This document shows positions 44,972 to 57,686 of a stretch of 64,000 bases of DNA, piece after piece. This DNA is from Isoperla grammatica (taxonomy: Eukaryota > Arthropoda > Insecta > Plecoptera > Perlodidae). Position 1 is the stretch's first letter, and every line of letters begins with the position of its first letter. A program made the translations under genes and the position numbers. The notes under the pieces were generated by a model that worked only from the letters and a program-made list of their open reading frames with translations, had not been told where the DNA came from and did no database searches. The stretch is taken from positions 45,209,241 to 45,273,240 of the forward strand of contig OX246746.1 in NCBI GenBank assembly GCA_945910005.1. The letters are read 5' to 3'.

Positions 44972-47900
44972 GGCTGATTTCAGTCTATCTACCACCAACT
45001 TCCAGTTTTAAGAGGAATCTTGCATACGGCTAGGATTCCTAAGGGTTTCAACCAAAGTTGACAAATCGTTGTTTTAGAGCGTTTCAGGCTCCAATAAGCA
45101 CAATTTGTCCATTTCGTCACATTTCGATAACTTCTTTCGAAGTTACACCCTCCGTTGAAAAATAAGAAATTTAGTTTGCATTCTTCAAGAGTATTATGAA
45201 AATGCATAAATTGAGTTTTTTCGTCGTTTTTGGTTAAAATATGCATAAAATATAGAAATTGGCTGATTTCAGTCCATCTACCACAAACTGCCAGTTTTAA
45301 GAGGAATCTTGCATACAGCTGGGATTCCTAAGGGTCTTAACCAAAGTTGACAAATCGTTGTTTTACAGCGTTTCAGGCTCAAATAAGCACAATTTGTCCA
45401 TTTCGTCACATTTCGATAACTACTTTAAAAGTTACACCAACCGTTGAAAAATAATAATGTTAGAGTGCATTTTGAAAGAGTATTATGAAAATGCATAAAT
45501 TGAGTTTTTTGGTCGTTTTTGGTTAAAATATGCATAAAATATAGAAATTGGCTGATTTCAGTCTATCTACCACAAACTTCGAGTTTTAAGAGGAATCTTG
45601 CATACAGCTGGGATTCCTAAGTGTTTCAACCAAAGTTGACAAATCGTTGTTTTAGAGCGTTTCAGGCTCCAATAAGCACAATTTGTCCATTTCGTTACAT
45701 TTCGATAACTTCTTTGGAAGTTACACCCTCCGTTGAAAAATAAGAATTATAGGTTGCATTATTCAAGAGTATTATGAAAATGCATAAATTGAGTTTTATG
45801 GTCGTTTTTGGTTAAAATATGAATAAAACATAGAAATTGGCTGATTTTAGTCTATCTACCACAAACTTCCAGTTTTAAGAGGAATCATGCATACGGCTGG
45901 GATTCCTAAGGGTTTCAACTAAATTGCACAAATCGTTGTTTTAGAGCGTTTCAGGCTCTAATAAGCACAATTTGTCCATTTCGTCACATTTCGATAACTT
46001 CTATAGAAGTTACACCCTCCGTTGAAAAATAAGAATTATAGTTTTTATTCTTCAAGAGTATTATGAAAATGCATAAATTGAGTTTTTTGGTCGTTTTTGG
46101 TAAAAATATGCATAAAATATAGAAATTAACTGATTTCAGTCTATCTACCACAAACTTCCAGTTTTAAGAGGAATCTTGCATACAGCTGGGATTCCTAAGT
46201 GTTTCAACCAAAAATAACAAATCGTTGTTTTAGAGCGTTTCAGGCAACAATAAACACAATATGTCCATTTCGTCACTTTTCGATAACTTCTATAGAAGTT
46301 ACACCCTCCGTTGAAAAATAAGAATTATAGTTTTTATTCTTCAAGAGTATTATGAAAATGCATAAATAGAGGTTTTTGGTCGTTATTGGTTAAAATATAC
46401 ATAAATTATAGAAATTGGCTGATTTCAGTCTATCTACCACCAACTTCCAGTTTTAAGAGGAATCTTGCATACGGCTGGGATTCCTAAGGGTTTCAACCAA
46501 AGTTGACAAATCGTTGTTTTAGAGCGTTTCAGGCTCCAATAAGCACAATTTGTCCATTTCGTCAAATTTCGATAACTTCTTTCGAAGTTACACCCTCCAT
46601 TGAAAAGCAAGAAATATTGTTTGCATTCTTCAAGAGTATTATGAAAATGCATAAATTGAGTTTTTTCGTCGTTTTTGGTTAAAATATGCATAAAATATAG
46701 AAATTGGCTGATTTCAGTCTATCTGCCACAAACTTCCAGTTTAAGAGGAATCTTGCATACGGCTGGGATTCCTAAGGGTTTTAACCAAAGTTGACAAATC
46801 GTTGTTTTACAGCGTTTCAGGCTCCAATAAGCACAATTTGTCCATTTCGTCACATTTCGATAACTGCTTCAGAAGTTTCACCAACCGTTGAAAAATAATA
46901 ATGTTAGTGTGCATTCTGAAAGAGTATTATGAAAATGCATAAATTGATTTTTTTGGTCGTTTTTGGTTAAAATATGCATAAAATATAGAAATTGGCTGAT
47001 TTCAGTCTATCTACCACAAACTTCGAGTTTTAAGAGGAATCTTGCATACAGCTGGGATTCCTAAGTGTTTCAACCAAAGTTGACAAATCGTTGTTTTAGA
47101 GCGTTTCAGGCTCCAATAAGCACAATTTGTCCATTTCGTTACATTTCGATAACTTCTTTAGAACTTACACCCTCCGTTGAAAAATAAGAATTATAGGTTG
47201 CATTATTCAAGAGTATTATGAAAATGCATAAATAGAGGTTTTTGGTCGTTTTTGGTTAAAATATACATAAATTATAGAAATTGGCTGATTTCAGTCTATC
47301 TACCACAAACTTCCAGTTTTTAGAGGAATCTTGCATACGGCTGGGATTCCTAAGGGTTTCAACCAAATTGCACAAATCGTTGTTTTAGAGCGTTTCAGGC
47401 TCCAATAAGCACAATTTGTCCATTTCGTTACATTTCGATAACGTCTTTAGAAGTTACACCCTCCGTTGAAAAATAAGAATTATAGGTGGCATTCTTCAAG
47501 AGTATTATGAAAATGCATAAATTGATTTTTTTGGTCGTTTTTGGTTAAAATATGGATAAAATATAGAAATTGGCTTATTTCAGTCTATCTACCACAAACT
47601 TCCAGTTTTAAGAGGAATCTTGCATACGGCTGGGATTCCTAAGGGTTTCAACCAAAGTTGACAAATCGTTGTTTTAGAGCGTTTCAGGCTCCAATAAGCA
47701 CAATTTGTCCATTTCGTCACATTTCGATAACTACTTTAGAAGTTACGCCATCCGTTGAAAAATAATAATGTTAGTGTGCATTCTGAAAGAGTATTATGAA
47801 AATGCATAAATTGAGTTTTTTGGTCGTTTTTGTTAAAATATGCATAAAATATAGAAATTGGCTGATTTCAGTCTATCTACCACAAACTTCGAGTTTTAAG

Positions 47901-49016
47901 AGGAATCTTGCATACAGCTGGGATTCCTAAGTGTTTTAACCAAAAATAACAAATCGTTGTTTTAGAGCGTTTCAGGCTTCAATAAACACAATATGTCCAT
48001 TTCGTCACTTTTCGAAAACTTCTATAGAAGCTACACCCTCCGTTGAAAAATAAGAATTATAGTTTTTATTCTTCAAAAGTATTATGAAAATACATAAATA
48101 GAGGTTTTTAAACGTTTTTTGGTTAAAATATACATATATTTTAGAAATTGGCTGATTTCAGTCTATCTACCACAAACTTCCAGTTTAAAGAGGAATCTTG
48201 CAAACGGCTGGGATTCCTAAGGGTTTCAAACAAAGTTGACAAATCGTAGTTTTAGAGCGTTTCAGGCTCCAATAAGCACAGTTTGTCCATTTCGTCACAT
48301 TACGATAACTTCTTTCGAAGTTACACCCTCCGTTGAAAAATAAGAAATATAGTTTGCATTCTTCAAGAGTATTATGAAAATGCATAAATTGAGTTTTATC
48401 GTCGTTTTTGGTTAAAATATGCATAAAATATAGAAATTGGCTGATTTCAGTCTATCTACCACAAACTTCGAGTTTTAAGAGGAATCTTGCATACAGCTGG
48501 GATTCCTAAGTGTTTCAACGAAAGTTGACAAATCGTTGTTTTAGAGCGATTCAGGCTCCAATAAGCACAATTTGTCGATTTTGTCACATTTCGATAACTT
48601 CTACAGAAGTTACACCCTCCGTTGAAAAATAAGAATAATAGGTTGCATTCTTCAAGAGTATTATGAAAATGCATAAATTGAGTTTTTTGGTCGTTTTTGG
48701 ATTAAATATGCAGAATTTAGAAATTGGCTGATTTCAGTCTATCTACCACAAATTTCCAGTTTTAAGAGGAATCTTGCATACAGCTGGGATTCCTAAGTGT
48801 TTCAACCAAAAATAACAAATCGTTGTTTTAGAGCGTTTCAGACTCCAATAAACACAATATGTCCATTTCGTCACATTTCGATAACTTCTATAGAAGTTAC
48901 ACCCTCCGTTGAAAAATAAGAATTATAGTTTTTATTCTTCAAGAGTATTATGAAAATGCATAAATTGAGGTTTTTGGTCGTTTTTGGTCAAAAAATATAC
49001 ATAAATTATAGAAATT
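44972..49016 (+). repeat. Satellite block S9: C D E F G H I J K L M N P B (14 monomers)
   Basis: Close to the canonical cycle but without class O and without the extra J-N run. It matches S7 closely, including the N-to-P junction. Confidence 0.85.
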
Positions 49017-49596
49017 GGCTGATTTCAGTCTATCTACCACCAACTTCCAGTTTTAAGAGGAATCTTGCATACGGCTAGGATTCCTAAGGGTTTCAACCAA
49101 AGTTGACAAATCGTTGTTTTAGAGCGTTTCAGGCTCTAATAAGCACAATTTGTCCATTTCGTCACATTTCGATAACTTCTATAGAAGTTACACCCTCCGT
49201 TGAAAATAAGAATTATAGTTTTTATTCTTCAAGAGTATTATGAAAATGCATAAATTGAGTTTTTTGGTCGTTTTTGGTAAAAATATGCATAAAATATAGA
49301 AATTAACTGATTTCAGTCTATCTACCACAAACTTCCAGTTTTAAGAGGAATCTTGCATACAGCTGGGATTCCTAAGTGTTTCAACCAAAAATAACAAATC
49401 GTTGTTTTAGAGCGTTTCAGGCTACAATAAACACAATATGTCCATTTCGTCACTTTTCGATAACTTCTATAGAAGTTACACCCCTCCGTTGAAAAATAAG
49501 AATTATAGTTTTTATTCTTCAAGAGTATTATGAAAATGCATAAATAGAGGTTTTTGGTCGTTTTTGGTCAAAAAATATACATAAATTATAGAAATT
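49017..49596 (+). repeat. Satellite block S10: C/F hybrid and G/B hybrid (2 monomers)
   Basis: A two-monomer remnant. The first begins as C (GGCTAGGATT) and ends as F (GGCTCTAATA, GGTAAAAATATGC). The second begins as G (GGCTACAATA) and ends as B (GGTCAAAAAATATAC), then the array restarts at C. It also has one extra C in the CACCCCTCCG word. Confidence 0.85.
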
Positions 49597-52500
49597 GGCT
49601 GATTTCAGTCTATCTAGCACCAACTTCCAGTTTTAAGAGGAATCTTGCATACGGCTAGGATTCCTAAGGGTTTCAACCAAAGTTGACAAATCGTTGTTTT
49701 AGAGCGTTTCAGGCTCCAATAAGCACAATTTGTCCATTTCGTCACATTTCGATAACTACTTTAAAAGTTACACCCTCCGTTGAAAAATAAGAAATTTAGT
49801 TTGCATTCTTCAAGAGTATTATGAAAATGCATAAATTGAGTTTTTTCGTCGTTTTTGGTTAAAATATGCATAAAATATAGAAATTGGCTGATTTCAGTCC
49901 ATCTACCACAAACTGCCAGTTTTAAGAGGAATCTTGCATACGGCTGGGATTCCTAAGGGTCTTAACCAAAGTTGACAAATCGTTGTTTTACAGCGTTTCA
50001 GGCTCAAATAAGCACAATTTGTCCATTTCGTCACATTTCGATAACTACTTTAAAAGTTACACCAACCGTTGAAAAATAATAATGTTAGAGTGCATTTTGA
50101 AAGAGTATTATGAAAATGCATAAATTGAGTTTTTTGGTCGTTTTTGGTTAAAATATGCATAAAATATAGAAATTGGCTGATTTCAGTCTATCTACCACAA
50201 ACTTCGAGTTTTAAGAGGAATCTTGCATACAGCTGGGATTCCTAAGTGTTTCAACCAAAGTTGACAAATCGTTGTTTTAGAGCGTTTCAGGCTCCAATAA
50301 GCACAATTTGTCCATTTCGTTACATTTCGATAACTTCTTTGGAAGTTACACCCTCCGTTGAAAAATAAGAATTATAGGTTGCATTATTCAAGAGTATTAT
50401 GAAAATGCATAAATTGAGTTTTATGGTCGTTTTTGGTTAAAATATGAATAAAATATAGAAATTGGCTGATTTTAGTCTATCTACCACAAACTTCCAGTTT
50501 TAAGAGGAATCATGCATACGGCTGGGATTCCTAAGGGTTTCAACTAAATTGCACAAATCGTTGTTTTAGAGCGTTTCAGGCTCTAATAAGCACAATTTGT
50601 CCATTTCGTCACATTTCGATAACTTCTATAGAAGTTACACCCTCCGTTGAAAAATAAGAATTATAGTTTTTATTCTTCAAGAGTATTATGAAAATGCATA
50701 AATTGAGTTTTTTGGTCGTTTTTGGTAAAAATATGCATAAAATATAGAAATTAACTGATTTCAGTCTATCTACCACAAACTTCCAGTTTTAAGAGGAATC
50801 TTGCATACAGCTGGGATTCCTAAGTGTTTCAACCAAAAATAACAAATCGTTGTTTTAGAGCGTTTCAGGCTACAATAAACACAATATGTCCATTTCGTCA
50901 CTTTTCGATAACTTCTATAGAAGTTACACCCTCCGTTGAAAAATAAGAATTATAGTTTTTATTCTTCAAGAGTATTATGAAAATGCATAAATAGAGGTTT
51001 TTGGTCGTTATTGGTTAAAATATACATAAATTATAGAAATTGGCTGATTTCAGTCCATCTACCACCAACTTCCAGTTTTAAGAGGAATCTTGCATACGGC
51101 TGGGATTCCTAAGGGTTTCAACCAAAGTTGACAAATCGTTGTTTTAGAGCGTTTCAGGCTCCAATAAGCACAATTTGTCCATTTCGTCAAATTTCGATAA
51201 CTTCTTTCGAAGTTACACCCTCCGTTGAAAAGCAAGAAATATTGTTTGCATTCTTCAAGAGTATTATGAAAATGCATAAATTGAGTTTTTTCGTCGTTTT
51301 TGGTTAAAATATGCATAAAATATAGAAATTGGCTGATTTCAGTCTATCTGCCACAAACTTCCAGTTTTAAGAGGAATCTTGCATACGGCTGGGATTCCTA
51401 AGGGTTTTAACCAAAGTTGACAAATCGTTGTTTTACAGCGTTTCAGGCTCCAATTAGCACAATTTGTCCATTTCGTCACATTTCGATAACTGCTTCAGAA
51501 GTTTCACCAACCGTTGAAAAATAATAATGTTAGTGTGCATTCTGAAAGAGTATTATGAAAATGCATAAATTGATTTTTTTGGTCGTTTTTGGTTAAAATA
51601 TGCATAAAATATAGAAATTGGCTGATTTCAGTCTATCTACCACAAACTTCGTGTTTTAAGAGGAATCTTGCATACAGCTGGGATTCCTAAGTGTTTCAAC
51701 CAAAGTTGACAAATCGTTGTTTTAGAGCGTTTCAGGCTCCAATAAGCACAATTTGTCCATTTCGTTACATTTCGATAACTTCTTTAGAACTTACACCCTC
51801 CGTTGAAAAATAAGAATTATAGGTTGCATTATTCAAGAGTATTATGAAAATGCATAAATAGAGGTTTTTGGTCGTTTTTGGTTAAAATATACATAAATTA
51901 TAGAAATTGGCTGATTTCAGTCTATCTACCACAAACTTCCAGTTTTTAGAGGAATCTTGCATACGGCTGGGATTCCTAAGGGTTTCAACCAAATTGCACA
52001 AATCGTTGTTTTAGAGCGTTTCAGGCTCCAATAAGCACAATTTGTCCATTTCGTTACATTTCGATAACGTCTTTAGAAGTTACACCCTCCGTTGAAAAAT
52101 AAGAATTATAGGTGGCATTCTTCAAGAGTATTATGAAAATGCATAAATTGATTTTTTTGGTCGTTTTTGGTTAAAATATGGATAAAATATAGAAATTGGC
52201 TTATTTCAGTCTATCTACCACAAACTTCCAGTTTTAAGAGGAATCTTGCATACGGCTGGGATTCCTAAGGGTTTCAACCAAAGTTGACAAATCGTTGTTT
52301 TAGAGCGTTTCAGGCTCCAATAAGCACAATTTGTCCATTTCGTCACATTTCGATAACTACTTTAGAAGTTACGCCATCCGTTGAAAAATAATAATGTTAG
52401 TGTGCATTCTGAAAGAGTATTATGAAAATGCATAAATTGAGTTTTTTGGTCGTTTTTGTTAAAATATGCATAAAATATAGAAATTGGCTGATTTCAGTCT

Positions 52501-54507
52501 ATCTACCACAAACTTCGAGTTTTAAGAGGAATCTTGCATACAGCTGGGATTCCTAAGTGTTTCAACCAAAAATAACAAATCGTTGTTTTAGAGCGTTTCA
52601 GGCTCCAATAAACACAATATGTCCATTTCGTCACTTTTCGAAAACTTCTATAGAAGTTACACCCTCCGTTGAAAAATAAGAATTATAGTTTTTATTCTTC
52701 AAAAGTATTATGAAAATGCATAAATAGAGGTTTTTAAACGTTTTTGGTTAAAATATACATATATTTTAGAAATTGGCTGATTTCAGTCTATCTACCACAA
52801 ACTTCCAGTTTAAAGAGGAATCTTGCATACGGCTGGGATTCCTAAGGGTTTCAAACAAAGTTGACAAATCGTAGTTTTAGAGCGTTTCAGGCTCCAATAA
52901 GCACAGTTTGTCCATTTCGTCACATTACGATAACTTCTTTCGAAGTTACACCCTCCGTTGAAAAATAAGAAATATAGTTTGCATTCTTCAAGAGTATTTT
53001 GAAAATGCATAAATTGATTTTTTTGGTCGTTTTTGGTTAAAATATGCATAAAATATAGAAATTGGCTGATTTCAGTCTATCTACCACAAACTTCGAGTTT
53101 TAAGAGGAATCTTGCATACAGCTGGGATTCCTAAGTGTTTCAACCAAAGTTGACAAATCGTTGTTTTAGAGCGTTTCAGGCTCCAATAAGCACAATTTGT
53201 CCATTTCGTTACATTTCGATAACTTCTTTAGAACTTACACCCTCCGTTGAAAAATAAGAATTATAGGTGGCATTATTCAAGAGTATTATGAAAATGCATA
53301 AATAGAGGTTTTTGGTCGTTTTTGGTTAAAATATACATAAATTATAGAAATTGGCTGATTTCAGTCTATCTACCACAAACTTCCAGTTTTTAGAGGAATC
53401 TTGCATACGGCTGGGATTCCTAAGGGTTTCAACCAAATTGCACAAATCGTTGTTTTAGAGCGTTTCAGGCTCCAATAAGCACAATTTGTCCATTTCGTTA
53501 CATTTCGATAACGTCTTTAGAAGTTACACCCTCCGTTGAAAAATAAGAATTATAGGTGGCATTCTTCAAGAGTATTATGAAAATGCATAAATTGATTTTT
53601 TTGGTCGTTTTTGGTTAAAATATGGATAAAATATAGAAATTGGCTTATTTCAGTCTATCTACCACAAACTTCCAGTTTTAAGAGGAATCTTGCATACGGC
53701 TGGGATTCCTAAGGGTTTCAACCAAAGTTGACAAATCGTTGTTTTAGAGCGTTTCAGGCTCCAATAAGCACAATTTGTCCATTTCGTCACATTTCGATAA
53801 CTACTTTAGAAGTTACGCCATCCGTTGAAAAATAATAATGTTAGTGTGCATTCTGAAAGAGTATTATGAAAATGCATAAATTGAGTTTTTTGGTCGTTTT
53901 TGTTAAAATATGCATAAAATATAGAAATTGGCTGATTTCAGTCTATCTACCACAAACTTCGAGTTTTAAGAGGAATCTTGCATACAGCTGGGATTCCTAA
54001 GTGTTTTAACCAAAAATAACAAATCGTTGTTTTAGAGCGTTTCAGGCTCCAATAAACACAATATGTCCATTTCGTCACTTTTCGAAAACTTCTATAGAAG
54101 TTACACCCTCCGTTGAAAAATAAGAATTATAGTTTTTATTCTTCAAAAGTATTATGAAAATGCATAAATAGAGGTTTTTAAACGTTTTTGGTTAAAATAT
54201 ACATATATTTTAGAAATTGGCTGATCAGTCTATCTACCACAAATTTCCAGTTTTAAGAGGAATCTTGCATACAGCTGGGATTCCTAAGTGTTTCAACCAA
54301 AAATAACAAATCGTTGTTTTAGAGCGTTTCAGACTCCAATAAACACAATATGTCCATTTCGTCACATTTCGATAACTTCTATAGAAGTTACACCCTCCGT
54401 TGAAAAATAAGAATTATAGTTTTTATTCTTCAAGAGTATTATGAAAATGCATAAATTGAGGTTTTTGGTCGTTTTTGGTCAAAAAATATACATAAATTAT
54501 AGAAATT
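49597..54507 (+). repeat. Satellite block S11: C D E F G H I J K L M N J K L M B (17 monomers)
   Basis: It carries the double J-M run. The second M (53930) is followed directly by a B monomer (54219) that has lost TTT from its start (GGCTGATCAGTC), marking the junction. Confidence 0.85.
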
Positions 54508-57500
54508 GGCTGATTTCAGTCTATCTACCACCAACTTCCAGTTTAAAGAGGAATCTTGCATACGGCTAGGATTCCTAAGGGTTTCAACCAAAGTTGACAA
54601 ATCGTTGTTTTAGAGCGTTTCAGGCTCCAGTAAGCACAATTTGTCCATTTCGTCACATTTCGATAACTTCTTTCGAAGTTACACCCTCCGTTGAAAAATA
54701 AGATATTTAGTTTGCATTCTTCAAGAGTATTATGAAAATGCATAAATTGAGTTTTTTCGTCGTTTTTGGTTAAAATATGCATAAAATATAGAAATTGGCT
54801 GATTTCAGTCCATCTACCACAAACTGCCAGTTTGAAGAGGAATCTTGCATACGGCTGGGATTCCTAAGAGTCTTAACCAAAGTCGACAAATCGTTGTTTT
54901 ACAGCGTTACAGGCTCAAATAAGCACAATTTGTCCATTTCGTCACATTTCGATAACTACTTAAGAAGTTACACCAACCGTTGAAAAATAATAATGTTAGT
55001 GTGCATTTTGAAAGAGTATTATGAAAATGCATAAATTGAGTTTTTTGGTCGTTTTAGGTTAAAATATGCATAAAATATAGAAATTGGCTGATTTCAGTCT
55101 ATCTACCACAAACTTAGAGTTTTAAGAGGAATCTTGCATACAGCTGGGATTCCTAAGTGTTTCAACCAAAGTTGACAAATCGTTGTTTTAGAGCGTTTCA
55201 GGCTCCAATAAGCACAATTTGTCCATTTCGTTACATTTCGATAACTTCTTTGGAAGTTACACCCTCCGTTGAAAAATAAGAATTATAGGTTGCATTATTC
55301 AAGAGTATTATGAAAATGCATAAATTGAGTTTTATGGTCGTTTTTGGTTAAAATATGAATAAAATATAGAAATTTGCTGATTTTAGCCTATCTACCACAA
55401 ACTTCCAGTTTTAAGAGGAATCATGCATACGGCTGGGATTCCTAAGGGTTTCAACTAAATTGCACAAATCGTTGTTTTAGAGCGTTTCAGGCTCTAATAA
55501 GCACAATTTGTCCATTTCGTCACATTACGATAACTTCTATAGAAGTTACACCCTCCGTTGAAAAATAAGAATTATAGTTTTTATTCTTCAAGAGTATTAT
55601 GAAAATGCATAAATTGAGTTTTTTGGTCGTTTTTGGTAAAAATATGCATAAAATATAGAAATTAACTGATTTCAGTCTATCTACCACAAACTTCCAGTTT
55701 TAAGAGGAATCTTGCATACAGCTGGGATTCCTAAGTGTTTCAACCAAAAATAACAAATCGTTGTTTTAGAGCGTTTCAGGCTACAATAAACACAATATGT
55801 CCATTTCGTCACTTTTCGATAACTTCTATAGAAGTTACACCCTCCGTTGAAAAATAAGAATTATAGTTTTTATTCTTCAAGAGTATTATGAAAATGCATA
55901 AATAGAGGTTTTTGGTCGTTATTGGTTAAAATATACATAAATTATAGAAATTGGCTGATTTCAGTCTATCTACCACCAACTTCCAGTTTTAAGAGGAATC
56001 TTGCATACGGCTGGGATTCCTAAGGGTTTCAACCAAAGTTGACAAATCGTTGTTTTAGAGCGTTTCAGGCTCCAATAAGCACAATTTGTCCATTTCGTCA
56101 CATTTCGATAACTTCTTTCAAAGTTACACCCTCCGTTGAAAAACAAGAAATATTGTTTGCATTCTTCAAGAGTATTATGAAAATGCATAAATTGAGTTTT
56201 TTCGTCGTTTTTGGTTAAAATATGCATAAAATATAGAAATTGGCTGATTTCAGTCTATCTGCCACAAACTTCCAGTTTTAAGAGGAATCTTGCATACGGC
56301 TGGGATTCCTAAGGGTTTTAACCAAAGTTGACAAATCGTTGTTTTACAGCGTTTCAGGCTCCAATAAGCACAATTTGTCCATTTCGGCACATTTCGATAA
56401 CTACTTCAGAAGTTTCACCAACCGTTGAAAAATAATAATGTTAGTGTGCATTCTGAAAGAGTATTATGAAAATGCATAAATTGAATTTTTTGGTCGTTTT
56501 TGGTTAAAATATGCATAAAATATAGAAATTGGCTGATTTCAGTCTATCTACCACAAACTTCGAGTTTTAAGAGGAATCTTGCATACAGCTGGGATTCCTA
56601 AGTGTTTCAACCAAAGTTGACAAATCGTTGTTTTAGAGCGTTTCAGGCTCCAATAAGCACAATTTGTCCATTTCGTTACATTTCGATAACTTCTTTAGAA
56701 GTTACACCCTCCGTTGAAAAATAAGAATTATGGGTTGCATTATTCAAGAGTATTATGAAAATGCATAAATAGAGGTTTTTGGTCGTTTTTGGTTAAAATA
56801 TACATAAATTATAGAAATTGGCTGATTTTAGTCTATCTACCACAAACTTCCAGTTTTTAGAGGAATCTTGCATACGGCTGGGATTCCTAAGGGTTTCAAC
56901 CAAATTGCACAAATCGTTGTTTTAGAGCGTTTCAGGCTCCAATAAGCACAATTTGTCCATTTCGTTACATTGCGATAACTTCTTTAGAAGTTACACCGTC
57001 CGTTGAATAATAAGAATTATAGGTTGCATTCTTCAAGAGTATTATGAAAATGCATAAATTGAGTTTTTTGGTCGTTTTTGGTTAAAATATGCATAAAATA
57101 TAGAAATTGGCTGATTTCAGTCTATCTACCACAAACTTCGAGTTTTAAGAGGAATCTTGCATACAGCTGGGATTCCTAAGTGTTTCAACGAAAGTTGACA
57201 AATCGTTGTTTTAGAGCGATTCAGGCTCCAAAAAGCACAATTTGTCGATTTTGTCACATTTCGATAACTTCTACAGAAGTTACACCCTCCGTTGAAAAAT
57301 AAGAATAATAGGTTGCATTCTTCAAGAGTATTATGAAAATGCATAAATTGAGTTTTTTGGTCGTTTTTGGTTAAAATATGCAGAATTTAGAAATTGGCTG
57401 ATTTCAGTCTATCTACCACAAATTTCCAGTTTTAAGAGGAATCTTGCATACAGCTGGGATTCCTAAGTGTTTCAACCAAAAATAACAAATCGTTGTTTTA

Positions 57501-57686
57501 GAGCGTTTCAGACTCCAATAAACACAATATGTCCATTTCGTCACATTTCGATAACTTCTATAGAAGTTACACCCTCCGTTGAAAAATAAGAATTATAGTT
57601 TTTATTCTTCAAGAGTATTATGAAAATGCATAAATTGAGGTTTTTGGTCGTTTTTGGTCAAAAAATATACATAAATTATAGAAATT
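54508..57686 (+). repeat. Satellite block S12: C D E F G H I J K/O P B (11 monomers)
   Basis: Monomer 56818 is class K at the 5' side (GTTTTTAGAGG) and class O at the 3' side (ATTGCGATAA, TTGAATAATAAG). This deletes L, M and N and rejoins the cycle at P. Confidence 0.85.
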